Source: RYN-133 sp036497285
Lineage (GTDB): Bacteria; Actinomycetota; Actinomycetes; Mycobacteriales; Jatrophihabitantaceae
DNA: 64,000 nt
Direction of reading: 5' to 3'
Assembly (NCBI GenBank): GCA_036497285.1
Contig: DASXJR010000121.1
Coordinates: 1 to 64,000, forward strand
Below the pieces are notes generated by a model that saw nothing but the letters and a program-made list of their open reading frames with translations, was not told the DNA's origin and ran no database searches. Position 1 is the stretch's first letter, and each line of letters starts with the position of its first letter. Positions 8,021 through 16,626 of this stretch are shown in pieces. Position numbers and translations under genes: made by a program.

Positions 8021-8917
8021 ATGGCCAAGGTGGCGCGCAGTCTCCGCCGCCGGCGGGTCAATCCCGAGGGCCGCATGTCGGTCATGGACCACCTGCGCGA
8101 GTTGCGGCGGCGCATCATCTGGATCCTGCTCATCGTCGCGGCCGGTTCGATCCTCGGCTGGTACATCTACAACCCGCTGATCCACTTCCTGGAGCATCCC
8201 TACTGCCAGGTCAACTACCGACACCGCTTCCCCGGCATCAAGACCAAGAGCTGCAACCTGGTCTACAGCGGCGTCTTCGACGGCTTTGCCACCAGGCTGA
8301 AGGTGGCGGTGATCGCCGGCGCGGTGTTCACCGCCCCGCTGTGGCTCTACCAGATCTGGGCGTTCGTCACGCCTGGCCTGCGCAAGAACGAGCGCAAGTA
8401 CACGATCGTCTTCATCATCGCCTCGACGTTGCTGTTCGCGGCGGGCGTGAGCCTTGCCTACCTGGTGTTGGCCAAGGGGCTGAACATCCTGCTCACCCAG
8501 GCGGGCAACGGGGTGCAGGCGCTGTTGACAGTGAATGACTACCTCTCGTTCGTCACCTTGATGCTGGTCGCATTCGGTGCTGCCTTCGAGCTGCCGCTGC
8601 TGATCATCATGGCCAACCTCGCCGGCGCGCTCTCAGCGCGGGTGCTGAAGAAGTCCCAGCGCATCGGGATCTTCCTGATCTTCTTGTTCGCCGCCGTGGC
8701 GACGCCCTCGACCGACCCGTTCACGATGTCCGCGATGGCGGTACCGATGGTGCTGCTGTTCGAGGGCGCCGTCCTGTTCGCGGTTTTCCACGACCGGCGC
8801 AAGGCGCGGCGGCTGGCCGAGGCGCGTGCTGAGGAGCACCTGGACGACGACACCCCGTCCACGGTCGAAGCGATTCCGGAATCCCTGCCCAAGGACTCCT
8901 GGACCGACATCACCTGA
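8021..8917 (+). CDS. tatC: Sec-independent translocase subunit TatC
   Basis: A 298-residue, six-helix membrane protein forming the signal-peptide receptor of the twin-arginine translocase. The family motifs are MSVMDHLRELRRRI at the N terminus and the FVTPGLRKNERKY loop, with the usual periplasmic loop between helices 1 and 2 containing two Cys. The ATG comes 1 nt after the preceding stop. A charged C-terminal tail of about 50 residues is typical of actinobacteria. The gene order pafC-x-tatC-helY matches mycobacteria except for the absent tatA. Confidence 0.95.
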   Translation: MAKVARSLRRRRVNPEGRMSVMDHLRELRRRIIWILLIVAAGSILGWYIYNPLIHFLEHPYCQVNYRHRFPGIKTKSCNLVYSGVFDGFATRLKVAVIAGAVFTAPLWLYQIWAFVTPGLRKNERKYTIVFIIASTLLFAAGVSLAYLVLAKGLNILLTQAGNGVQALLTVNDYLSFVTLMLVAFGAAFELPLLIIMANLAGALSARVLKKSQRIGIFLIFLFAAVATPSTDPFTMSAMAVPMVLLFEGAVLFAVFHDRRKARRLAEARAEEHLDDDTPSTVEAIPESLPKDSWTDIT

Positions 8918-8947
8918 CCTGCTGCGGTTCGCGATCGGCCCCACGCG

Positions 8948-8960
8948 AACTGACCACTGT
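8948..8960. repeat. Single AACTGACCACTGT repeat unit
   Basis: One 13-nt unit identical to those of the nested repeat at 3256-3323, in the 110-nt gap between tatC and helY. It has no partner arm nearby, so it cannot form the nested hairpin. It may be a decayed copy. Confidence 0.6.
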
Positions 8961-9027
8961 CGCGGGTCGCAGGCGCATCGCAGCCACGGCGACAAGACTC
9001 CACTCAGCGGAAACGTAGGGTGGACGT

Positions 9028-11754
9028 ATGCCGTCGCCGAGCGAGCAGTACGCCGCCGCCCGGAAGCGGAGCCGGCGCCCCGCACTGAACGACTTCGCGG
9101 GCCAGTTCCCGTTCACGCTCGACGACTTCCAACTCGAGGCGTGCGAGGCGCTCGAAGACGGGTACGCGGTTCTCGTGTGCGCACCCACCGGTGCGGGCAA
9201 GACGGTCGTCGGCGAGTTCGCCGTCCACCTCGCGCTCGCCGCGGGGCAGAAGTGCTTCTACACCACTCCCATCAAGGCGCTGTCCAACCAGAAGTACAAC
9301 GACCTGGTCGCGCGACACGGCTCCGAGCGGGTCGGCCTGCTGACCGGCGACAACGCGGTCAACTCCGACGCGCCGATCATCGTCATGACGACCGAGGTGC
9401 TCCGCAACATGCTCTACGTCGGCAGCGCGTCGCTCGCCGATCTCGGCTACGTCGTGATGGACGAGGTGCACTACCTCGGCGACCGCTTCCGCGGCGGCGT
9501 GTGGGAGGAAGTGATCATCCACCTGCCGCTGTCGGTACGGATGGTGTCGCTGTCGGCGACCGTGTCGAACGCCGAGGAGTTCGGCGAGTGGCTGGTGTCG
9601 GTACGGGGCAGCACGAAGGTGATCGTGCACGAGCAACGGCCTGTCCCGCTGTGGCAGCACATGTTGATCGGCAAGCGGATGTTCGATCTCTTCACGTCCG
9701 ACGGCACCACGGTCGATCCCACGCTCGCTCGTTACATCAACGACCGCCTGCGCTATCTCGACCCGGGCGCGTTCAGTCGTCGCGGCGGGCACCGTGCGTT
9801 GCGCGGGTGGCGGCCGCCGCACCGCCCCGATGTCATCGCCCGACTGGACAGCGAGGGCCTGCTGCCGGCGATCACGTTCATCTTCAGCCGAGCCGGCTGC
9901 GACGCGGCGGTACGCCAGTGCGTGCTCGGTGGCATGTGGCTCACCACCGAGGACGAGCGCGACGAGATCGAGACGATCGTCGACGAGCACACCGCGAACA
10001 TCTCGGCCGAGGACCTCGACGTGCTCGGCTACTGGGACTGGCGCGACGGGTTGCGGCGCGGCATCGCCGCGCACCACGCCGGGCTCGTCCCGCCCTTCAA
10101 GGAGACCGTCGAAGACCTGTTCGTGCGCGGGCTGGTGAAGGCGGTCTATGCCACTGAGACGCTCGCGCTCGGCATCAACATGCCGGCACGCACGGTGCTG
10201 TTGGAGAAGCTGTCGAAGTTCAACGGCGAGACGCACGCCGATCTGACGCCGGGGGAGTACACCCAGCTCACCGGGCGCGCGGGCCGACGCGGTATCGACA
10301 TCGAGGGCCATGCGGTCGTCATGTGGAGCCCCGAGGTCGACCCGGGACGCGTCGCGGGGCTCGCCTCGACCCGCACGTATCCGCTGCGTTCGTCGTTCCG
10401 ACCGTCGTACAACATGGCCGTCAACCTCGTAGGACAGATGGGACGTGCGCAGGCGCGCCGGCTGCTCGAGTCGTCGTTCGCGCAGTTCCAGGCCGACCGC
10501 GGGGTGGCCGGACTGGCCAAGCAGATCCGCCGCAACGACGAGACGCTGCGCGAGCATGTAAGGCAACTGACGTGCGAACTCGGCGACATCCATGAGTACG
10601 CACGGCTGCGCCGCGACCTGTCCGAGCGGGAGGCGCAACTGTCGCGTCAGGGGGCGAAGGATCGCCGCGTGGCCGTCGCGCAGTCGCTCGAGGCGCTGCG
10701 TCCGGGCGACGTGATCCGCGTGCCGTCCGGCCGCCGCGCCGGACTCGCCGTCGTGCTCGACCCCGGACTGCATCCGACGGACGACCCGCATCCGCTCGTG
10801 GTGACCGAAGCGAGATGGTCAGGACGCCTGTCGATCATCGACTTTCCGGTGAGTGCCGACGTGCTCGGCAAGGTGCGCGTGCCGAAGAACGCCAACCACC
10901 GCTCGCCCCAGATGCGCCGTGATCTCGCGTCCAGCCTGCGCAACCTGGACCTGCCGCCCGGCGACAGACCCCGGCGCCGTGTGCGGTCCGGCGCCGCCGA
11001 GGAAGAGGAGGTGCTTCGTCTGCGCGCCGCGCTGCGTGCCCACCCGTGCCACGGCTGCAACGACCGCGAGCAACACATGCGCTGGGCTGAGCGCGCCGCT
11101 CGGCTCGAGCGCGAGACCGACGATCTGCGCCGCCGCATCGAGGGCCGCACCGGGTCGCTGGGTCGCCGCTTCGACCGCATCTGCCGGATGTTGGACCGGC
11201 GCGGGTACCTGTTCGAGGACGAGACGACGGATGCGGGACGAGCTCTGGCTCGGATCTGGTCCGAGTCCGACCTGGTGATCGCGGAGTGTCTGCGCGCCGG
11301 CGCCTGGGATCGCCTCGACCCGGCGGAGCTGGCCGCGGTGGCGTCCGTCCTGGTTTATGAACCACGCCGTGACGAGCAACCGGTCGACCGCATGCCGACC
11401 GCGGAAGTTCGCGACGCGCTCGCTACCACCGTGCGGGTCTGGGCCCGGGTGGTCGAGGACGAGGAGGAACTCGGCCTTTCACCCAGTCGTGAGCCACAAC
11501 CCGGGCTGGTGGGCGCGCTCTACCGCTGGGCGCGCGGTGGCAGGCTCGACGAGGCGCTCGGTGCCGCGTCGGGCAACGGCGCGGAGTTGACCGCGGGCGA
11601 CTTCGTGCGCTGGTGCAAGCAGGTGCTGGATCTGCTGGAACAGCTCGCCATCGTTCCGGCACCCGGCGGTGAGATCACCCCGCTCGCGGGCACGGCGCGT
11701 GCCGCGGCAGCGGCCATCCGGCGCGGTGTCGTCGCCCAGAGCATGCAGATCTGA
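9028..11754 (+). CDS. helY: HelY-type superfamily 2 ATP-dependent RNA helicase
   Basis: A 908-residue helicase, close to the 906 of mycobacterial HelY and related to Ski2/Mtr4. Motifs in order: Walker A APTGAGKT (about residue 52), TPIKALSNQKYND, DEVHYL as DEVH box, SATVSN, then the C-terminal helicase motifs MPARTVLLEKLSKF and QLTGRAGRRGID. A long C-terminal part with DSHCT-like features follows, including a cysteine pair HPCHGC. It is expected to act in RNA processing or decay. It lies downstream of tatC as in mycobacteria. A perfect GC palindrome (11770-11783) follows shortly after the stop. Confidence 0.93.
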   Translation: MPSPSEQYAAARKRSRRPALNDFAGQFPFTLDDFQLEACEALEDGYAVLVCAPTGAGKTVVGEFAVHLALAAGQKCFYTTPIKALSNQKYNDLVARHGSERVGLLTGDNAVNSDAPIIVMTTEVLRNMLYVGSASLADLGYVVMDEVHYLGDRFRGGVWEEVIIHLPLSVRMVSLSATVSNAEEFGEWLVSVRGSTKVIVHEQRPVPLWQHMLIGKRMFDLFTSDGTTVDPTLARYINDRLRYLDPGAFSRRGGHRALRGWRPPHRPDVIARLDSEGLLPAITFIFSRAGCDAAVRQCVLGGMWLTTEDERDEIETIVDEHTANISAEDLDVLGYWDWRDGLRRGIAAHHAGLVPPFKETVEDLFVRGLVKAVYATETLALGINMPARTVLLEKLSKFNGETHADLTPGEYTQLTGRAGRRGIDIEGHAVVMWSPEVDPGRVAGLASTRTYPLRSSFRPSYNMAVNLVGQMGRAQARRLLESSFAQFQADRGVAGLAKQIRRNDETLREHVRQLTCELGDIHEYARLRRDLSEREAQLSRQGAKDRRVAVAQSLEALRPGDVIRVPSGRRAGLAVVLDPGLHPTDDPHPLVVTEARWSGRLSIIDFPVSADVLGKVRVPKNANHRSPQMRRDLASSLRNLDLPPGDRPRRRVRSGAAEEEEVLRLRAALRAHPCHGCNDREQHMRWAERAARLERETDDLRRRIEGRTGSLGRRFDRICRMLDRRGYLFEDETTDAGRALARIWSESDLVIAECLRAGAWDRLDPAELAAVASVLVYEPRRDEQPVDRMPTAEVRDALATTVRVWARVVEDEEELGLSPSREPQPGLVGALYRWARGGRLDEALGAASGNGAELTAGDFVRWCKQVLDLLEQLAIVPAPGGEITPLAGTARAAAAAIRRGVVAQSMQI

Positions 11755-11769
11755 GCTGAGACGACACAT

Positions 11770-11783
11770 CGGCGGTACCGCCG
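11770..11783. terminator. GC palindrome after helY, weak terminator candidate
   Basis: CGGCGGTACCGCCG is a perfect 14-bp palindrome 15 nt past the helY stop. It has no loop spacer and no T tract, so termination is uncertain. The rest of the 131-nt gap to the next gene also contains a direct repeat GATACGG spaced by 3 nt just upstream of that gene's RBS. Confidence 0.25.
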
Positions 11784-11885
11784 CCGACCGCCGCGGTTGC
11801 TGCCTTCGACGGGTCGCAGGCAGTAGCGTGTTCGCTGCCGCAGGCGCACGGCGCACCGATACGGACTGATACGGGGAACATCGGT

Positions 11886-13046
11886 ATGAGCGAGTCAGGT
11901 AACTCCGGTAACCAGGGCTATCCGGGCCAGCAGTGGCCGCCGCCGCAGGGTTCCCAGCAGTGGCCTCAGGACGGCCAGGACCCGCCGGCCGAGGAACCGG
12001 CCGAGGAGCAGACCGAGGAGCAGACCGCGGACGACGCAACGAGCGCCGAGCGGGAGGATCCTGCCGCGGGCGATACCCAACACCTTCCGCTGTCGACATC
12101 TGAGCCGACCGGCGGCGAGCAGCACACCACCGCATTCCCACCTGTGTCGGAGGGCCACGGCAGCCAGCAGCAAGGCCAGCAGGGTTACGAGCAGCAGCCC
12201 GGGTACGGCCAGCAGCAGTACGGCCAGCAGCAGTACGGCCAACAGCCTGGCTACGGCCAGCAGCAGTACGGCCAACAGCCGGGCTACGGCCAACAACCGG
12301 GCTACGGCCAGCAGGGGTATGAGCAGCAGCAGTCAGGGCAGCAGCACGGCCAGCAGCAAGGGTCGCAGGGTTACGGGCAGCAGCAGGGCTACGGCGAGCA
12401 GACCCAGAACTACGGCCAGTCCGGCTACGGGGCCGGTGCAGCCGGCGCGGCCGGCGCGGCCGGTGGCGCGGCGGCAGCCGGCCAGTACGGCCAGCAGGAC
12501 TACGGCCAGCAGCCCGGCTACGGGCAACAGCAGTACGGGCAGCAGCAGCCCGGGTACGGCCAGCAGGGATACGGGCAACAGCAGCCCGGCCAGCAGGGAT
12601 ACGGCCAGCAGCAGTACGGCCAACCCGGTTATGGGCAACAGCCGTACGGGCAGCAGGGGTACGGCGCGCAGGGCGCCGGCTACGGTTCGTCCGGTTACAG
12701 CCAGCAGGGCTACGCCCAGCAGCCCGAGTACGCCCAGCAGCCACAGCAAAAGAAGGGCAAAGGTCTGCTGATTGCGATCATCGCCGTGCTCGCAGTCGTG
12801 GTGATCCTGATCGCGCTGATCTTCATCATCAAGCCGAAGTTCCTTGGCTTCAAGACGAACCTCAAGCACACGGCCGTGGAGACCTACATCCAGGACAACT
12901 TCGCCGAGTCGCGCGTCACCTGCAACGGCGGCTCGAACATCGAGATCTCCACCGGTAAGACCTTCCAGTGCCGTGGCGGCGACGGCCGGACCTTCACGGT
13001 GAAACTCACCAACGACAGCGGCACCTACGTGGTCACCCAGATCTGA
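11886..13046 (+). CDS. Membrane protein with Q/G/Y-rich low-complexity tail and DUF4333-like domain
   Basis: A 386-residue protein in three parts. Residues about 1-95 are acidic (Glu-rich). Residues about 95-285 are built from repeats of the kind YGQQPGYGQQQ, rich in Gln, Gly and Tyr, interrupted by a short Gly/Ala stretch. A lysine-flanked TM helix (LLIAIIAVLAVVVILIALIF) follows, then a ~75-residue external domain with two cysteines (VTCNGGSN...FQCRGGDGR) resembling DUF4333. Its likely topology is low-complexity region inside, DUF4333-like domain outside. The ATG follows gggg. No catalytic motif is seen. Its 3' end overlaps the convergent exonuclease gene by 14 nt. Confidence 0.88.
   Translation: MSESGNSGNQGYPGQQWPPPQGSQQWPQDGQDPPAEEPAEEQTEEQTADDATSAEREDPAAGDTQHLPLSTSEPTGGEQHTTAFPPVSEGHGSQQQGQQGYEQQPGYGQQQYGQQQYGQQPGYGQQQYGQQPGYGQQPGYGQQGYEQQQSGQQHGQQQGSQGYGQQQGYGEQTQNYGQSGYGAGAAGAAGAAGGAAAAGQYGQQDYGQQPGYGQQQYGQQQPGYGQQGYGQQQPGQQGYGQQQYGQPGYGQQPYGQQGYGAQGAGYGSSGYSQQGYAQQPEYAQQPQQKKGKGLLIAIIAVLAVVVILIALIFIIKPKFLGFKTNLKHTAVETYIQDNFAESRVTCNGGSNIEISTGKTFQCRGGDGRTFTVKLTNDSGTYVVTQI
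12184..12740 (+). repeat. Intragenic tandem repeats encoding YGQQ units
   Basis: The DNA is a degenerate array of 12-24 nt units of the type tacggccagcag, coding YGQQ, GYGQQ and PGYGQQQ. It is interrupted near 12430-12480 by an alanine/glycine codon stretch. Such arrays change copy number readily by slippage, so length differences between strains are likely. Confidence 0.85.
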
Positions 13047-13938
13047 GCGCTTTCCGGATCGCCACGAGCAGACGGTTCAGGGAGGACTCGATGCCGAGTT
13101 CCTCCGAGAGTTCGACCAGCCGCTCCGGGTCGGCGGGCGCGGCCGGGAGCGCGTCGTCGAGGTCGCCGATCTCGGCGTCGATCCGTCCGCGCACGGCGTC
13201 CGGCGCCACGGTGAGGTAGTCGCGGGCTGCGAGCACCTTGTTGGCGGCACCGGAGGGGAACCCGTCGGTTTTCGCCTCAGCGGCCGCCATGATGTCCTCG
13301 ATCGACCCGAAGCGGGCCACCAATGCCGCCGCGGTCTTCTCGCCGACTCCCGGCACGCCGGGCAGGCCGTCGCTCGGATCGCCGCGCAGCATGGCGAAGT
13401 CCGCGTAGTGCGCGGCCGGCACGCCGTACTTGGCGCGGACCTCGGCCGGCCCCATCGCCTCCATCTTGGCGATGCCCTTGCCGGTGTAGAGCACGGTCAC
13501 CGTGTCGGTGGCCACGGCGAGCAGGTCGCGATCGCCGCTGACCACCTCGACCCGGTCCGTCTCGCGCGCGGCGACCGTCGCGATCACGTCGTCGGCCTCG
13601 AAACCCTCGGCGCCGGCGGTGGCCAGCCCCACCGCCGCCAGCACCTCCAACAGGATCGGGACCTGCGGCTCCAGGGTGTCCGGCACGTCCTCACCGCCGT
13701 CCTTGGCCATCCGGTGCGCCTTGTAGGACGGAACGGCGCGGACGCGGAACGCCGGCCGCCAGTCGAGGTCCAGACAGGCGATGTGTCGGGTCGGGCAGCG
13801 TTTGTCGATCAGCGCTGCGGTCATGTCGAGATAGCCGCGGATCGCGTTGACCGGACGGCCGTCCGGAGCGGTGATCGACTCGGGCACGGCGTAGTAAGCG
13901 CGGAAGTAGAGGTTCGCCGCGTCGACGAGCAGGAGCAT
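13033..13938 (-). CDS. 5'-3' exonuclease (stand-alone PolA-N-terminal type)
   Basis: A 301-residue protein of the FEN/PolI 5'-nuclease family. It opens LLLVDAANLYFRAYYAVPES and has the metal-binding Asp cluster (EGFEADDVIAT, VVSGDRDLLAVATD), then DFAMLRGDPSDGLPGVPGVGEKTAAALV, which holds the last acidic ligands and the helix-hairpin-helix. It lacks polymerase and proofreading domains. Mycobacteria also have a free exonuclease near helY, which supports the call. Its start is 4 nt after the LacI stop, so the two are probably co-transcribed. Confidence 0.93.
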   Translation of the reverse strand: MLLLVDAANLYFRAYYAVPESITAPDGRPVNAIRGYLDMTAALIDKRCPTRHIACLDLDWRPAFRVRAVPSYKAHRMAKDGGEDVPDTLEPQVPILLEVLAAVGLATAGAEGFEADDVIATVAARETDRVEVVSGDRDLLAVATDTVTVLYTGKGIAKMEAMGPAEVRAKYGVPAAHYADFAMLRGDPSDGLPGVPGVGEKTAAALVARFGSIEDIMAAAEAKTDGFPSGAANKVLAARDYLTVAPDAVRGRIDAEIGDLDDALPAAPADPERLVELSEELGIESSLNRLLVAIRKALRSG

Positions 13939-13942
13939 GAGG

Positions 13943-14980
13943 TCAGTACACCGTCATGCCCGGGTCGGTGCTGCCTCGGACGATCACCTCGGTCGGCAGG
14001 ACGACGTCCTGGGCGGCACCGGCGTCGCCGTCGCTGTTGGCGTGCCCGGCGTTGCTGATGACTGCCAGAAGCCGTGAGCCGACGTCGAGCGCCTGCTCGG
14101 CCACCGGTTGGCGCACCGTCGAGAGGTCCATGAGTTCGGCGGTGGGGTGGTCGTCGAAACCGATGATCGCGACGTCCTGCGGGACCCGCTTGCCCAACCG
14201 GCGCAGCGCGCGCATCGCGCCGTAGGCCATCTCGTCGCTCTCGGCGAAGATCGCGGTGGGCGGGTCCGGGTTCTGCATGAGCGTGTTGCAGGCCTGCTCG
14301 CCGCCGGCGGTGGTGAAGTAGCCGAGCACCTCGAGGGACGGGTCGGGTTCGACGCCTACTGCCGTGAGCCCTTCGCGGTAGCCGTCCGCGCGGTGCAGCG
14401 GTGGGGTGAAGCGCATCGGGTCGTCGGTGTCGCCGCCGATCAGCCCGATCCGGCGGTGCCCGAGACCGGTCAGATGCGCGACCGCCGCGCGCGCGGACGC
14501 TACGTCGTCGATGCGCGTCGAGAGGAACCCATCGCGCGAGAAGCCGAGCAGACCGACCGGGCAGCCGAGCGACTGGAGCGCTGCGATCTCGTCGTCGACC
14601 AGCACGAGGCTGACCACGAGCACCGCGTCGACCCGCTTGCGCATCGGCATCACGTCGAAGAAGCGCGCACGGCCGGATTCGTCGCCCAGGTTGTACAGCA
14701 GCAGGTCGAAGCCTGCCTTGCGCAGCGAGGTCTCGATCGTGTCGATGACCTCGGCGAAGAACCAGCGGTTGACGAACGGCACGACCACACCGACGGTCGC
14801 GGTACGCCCGCTCGCCAACCGTGCGGCGAAGGGGGAGGCGACGTAGTCGAGTTCGGCCGCGGCCTCGAGGACCCGATTGCGGGTGTTGCTGGCAACGTCG
14901 GGAAGTCCGCGCAGGGCACGAGATACCGTGGCGATCGACACGCCGGCACGGCGAGCGACGTCCTCGATGCTTGCTGCCAC
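13943..14980 (-). CDS. LacI-family transcriptional regulator
   Basis: A 345-residue regulator. The N-terminal LacI helix-turn-helix and hinge are clear (SIEDVARRAGVSIATVSRALRG, then the ASGRTATVGVVVP junction), followed by a periplasmic-binding-protein-like effector domain (residues 60-340). The GTG at 14978-14980 follows aaaggcgg at suitable distance. It faces an amidohydrolase gene across 72 nt containing a LacI-type operator (15014-15027), so it probably represses that gene and itself. The inducer cannot be read from sequence. Confidence 0.92.
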   Translation of the reverse strand: MAASIEDVARRAGVSIATVSRALRGLPDVASNTRNRVLEAAAELDYVASPFAARLASGRTATVGVVVPFVNRWFFAEVIDTIETSLRKAGFDLLLYNLGDESGRARFFDVMPMRKRVDAVLVVSLVLVDDEIAALQSLGCPVGLLGFSRDGFLSTRIDDVASARAAVAHLTGLGHRRIGLIGGDTDDPMRFTPPLHRADGYREGLTAVGVEPDPSLEVLGYFTTAGGEQACNTLMQNPDPPTAIFAESDEMAYGAMRALRRLGKRVPQDVAIIGFDDHPTAELMDLSTVRQPVAEQALDVGSRLLAVISNAGHANSDGDAGAAQDVVLPTEVIVRGSTDPGMTVY

Positions 14981-15013
14981 CTGGCCACCGCCTTTGCTGA
15001 CTCGGCAGACAAC

Positions 15014-15027
15014 TGGAAACGTTATCG
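15014..15027. promoter_or_regulatory. LacI-type operator
   Basis: TGGAAACGTTATCG lies 34 nt from the LacI start and 26 nt from the amidohydrolase start. It has the central AACGTT typical of LacI-family sites (consensus near TGnAAnCGnTTnCA). The outer bases are only partly symmetric. The regulatory link is inferred. Confidence 0.5.
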
Positions 15028-15052
15028 TCCCCTCGCTGGCAGACTCTCCCGC

Positions 15053-16594
15053 GTGCGCACCCTCTACCGCAACGGGCGGCTCTACCGGCACGCGGTTCGT
15101 GACGAAACCGCGATGCTCGTGGATGGTCCCATGATCGTCTGGACCGGGCACGAGCGGGACGTGGAGCAGCACCGGGACGTCCGGCCCGTTGACCTGGCGG
15201 GTGCGTTGGTAAGCCCTGCCTTCGTCGATGCGCATGTCCACACCACCGCGACGGGCCTGTCGCTGTCCGGACTGGATCTTTCGGGCGCGATCTCGCTGGC
15301 CGACGCGCTGTCGATGATCGAACGGGTGGCGCGGATCAGTCGGGGCCGTCCGGTGCTCGGCGGCGGCTGGGACGACACGGACTGGCCCGAGCGGCGCCCG
15401 CCGAGCGCGCGTGAACTCGACCGGGCAGGCTACGGCGGGCTGGTCTACCTCGCGCGCGTCGATGCGCACAGTGCGGTGGTCTCCTCGGCCGTGCTGGCCA
15501 CCGTCCCGGGACTGGCGCAGCTCGCCGGCTATCACGCGGACGGGCACCTGACCCGGGCCGCGCACGATGCGGCACGCGGCGCGACGCTCGGCGCGATGTC
15601 GGCCGCCCACGCCACCGAACTGCAGCGCACTGCGTTGCGCCACGCCGCTTCGCTCGGGATCGGCTGCGTGCATGAGATGGCCGGGCCGGCGATCTCGGGC
15701 GAGGCAGACCTCGCCGGGCTGCTCGCCCTCGCCCGCGCCGAGCCGCTGCCGGAGGTCATCGGCTACTGGGGTGAGTTGTTCGCGGTCGAGAAGGCGCGCG
15801 AACTCGGTGCCGTCGGCGCGGCAGGAGACCTGTTCTGCGACGGCTCGTTGGGTTCGCACACCGCTGCGCTGCACGACCCCTACGCCGACCGTCCGGATTC
15901 CAGCGGGATGCTCAGGTTCTCGACCGAGGAGGTCGCCGAACACGTCGTGCAGTGCACCCAGGCGGGGCTGCAGGCCGGGTTCCATGCGATCGGCGATGCG
16001 GCCGTGGACCAGGTGCTCGACGCGGTGGAACTGGCGGGCGACCGGCTCGGTCGCCCGGTCGGCGCCGGACACCGCCTCGAGCACGCGGAGCACGTGCGGG
16101 ACCCGGGGCGGCTGGCCGCGTCCGGGCTCACCGCGTCCGTCCAGCCCGTCTTCGACGCGTTGTGGGCCAATCCGGGCGGCATGTACGAGGCCCGCCTGGG
16201 CCGCGAGCGCGCTCGCGCGTTGAATCCGTTCGCGGCGATGGCCGACGCCGGGGTGCCGCTCGCGCTCGGATCCGACGCGCCGGTCACGGCGCTCGGCCCA
16301 TGGGCTGCGGTTCGGGCGGCGGTCCATCCGCACGAGGCGGGCCACGGCCTGGAGCCGGCCGACGCGTTCGCCGCGCACACCGCGGGCGGCTGGGCTGCTG
16401 CCCGAGTCGACACCGGCGCCGGACACCTCGCCGCAGGCACACCGGCCACCTTCGCGATCTGGCAGACCGATGATCTGGACCCCGCGACCGGCCTCCCGGA
16501 CCTGAGCGAGGGGGGCGACCTGCCGCACTGCCTGGCAACGGTCCGCGCCGGTAGAACCATCTTCGACGCCGGGGTGCTCGAGGGCACCGACTGA
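15053..16594 (+). CDS. Amidohydrolase, YtcJ-like (amidohydrolase family 3)
   Basis: A 513-residue metal-dependent hydrolase. The first metal motif is SPAFVDAHVHTT (HxH); later His are in the ...AGFHAIGDAAVDQVLDAVE and GHRLEHAEHV segments, and the final Asp in PLALGSDAPVTALGPW. Members of this family hydrolyse amide or ester bonds of small molecules, with largely unknown substrates. GTG at 15053 is chosen because VRTLYRNGRLY is the usual start of the N-terminal beta domain. It is divergent from a LacI regulator and is its likely target. Confidence 0.88.
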   Translation: MRTLYRNGRLYRHAVRDETAMLVDGPMIVWTGHERDVEQHRDVRPVDLAGALVSPAFVDAHVHTTATGLSLSGLDLSGAISLADALSMIERVARISRGRPVLGGGWDDTDWPERRPPSARELDRAGYGGLVYLARVDAHSAVVSSAVLATVPGLAQLAGYHADGHLTRAAHDAARGATLGAMSAAHATELQRTALRHAASLGIGCVHEMAGPAISGEADLAGLLALARAEPLPEVIGYWGELFAVEKARELGAVGAAGDLFCDGSLGSHTAALHDPYADRPDSSGMLRFSTEEVAEHVVQCTQAGLQAGFHAIGDAAVDQVLDAVELAGDRLGRPVGAGHRLEHAEHVRDPGRLAASGLTASVQPVFDALWANPGGMYEARLGRERARALNPFAAMADAGVPLALGSDAPVTALGPWAAVRAAVHPHEAGHGLEPADAFAAHTAGGWAAARVDTGAGHLAAGTPATFAIWQTDDLDPATGLPDLSEGGDLPHCLATVRAGRTIFDAGVLEGTD

Positions 16595-16626
16595 CAGGCG
16601 TCAGTGCCCTCGGCGATACTCGACGG

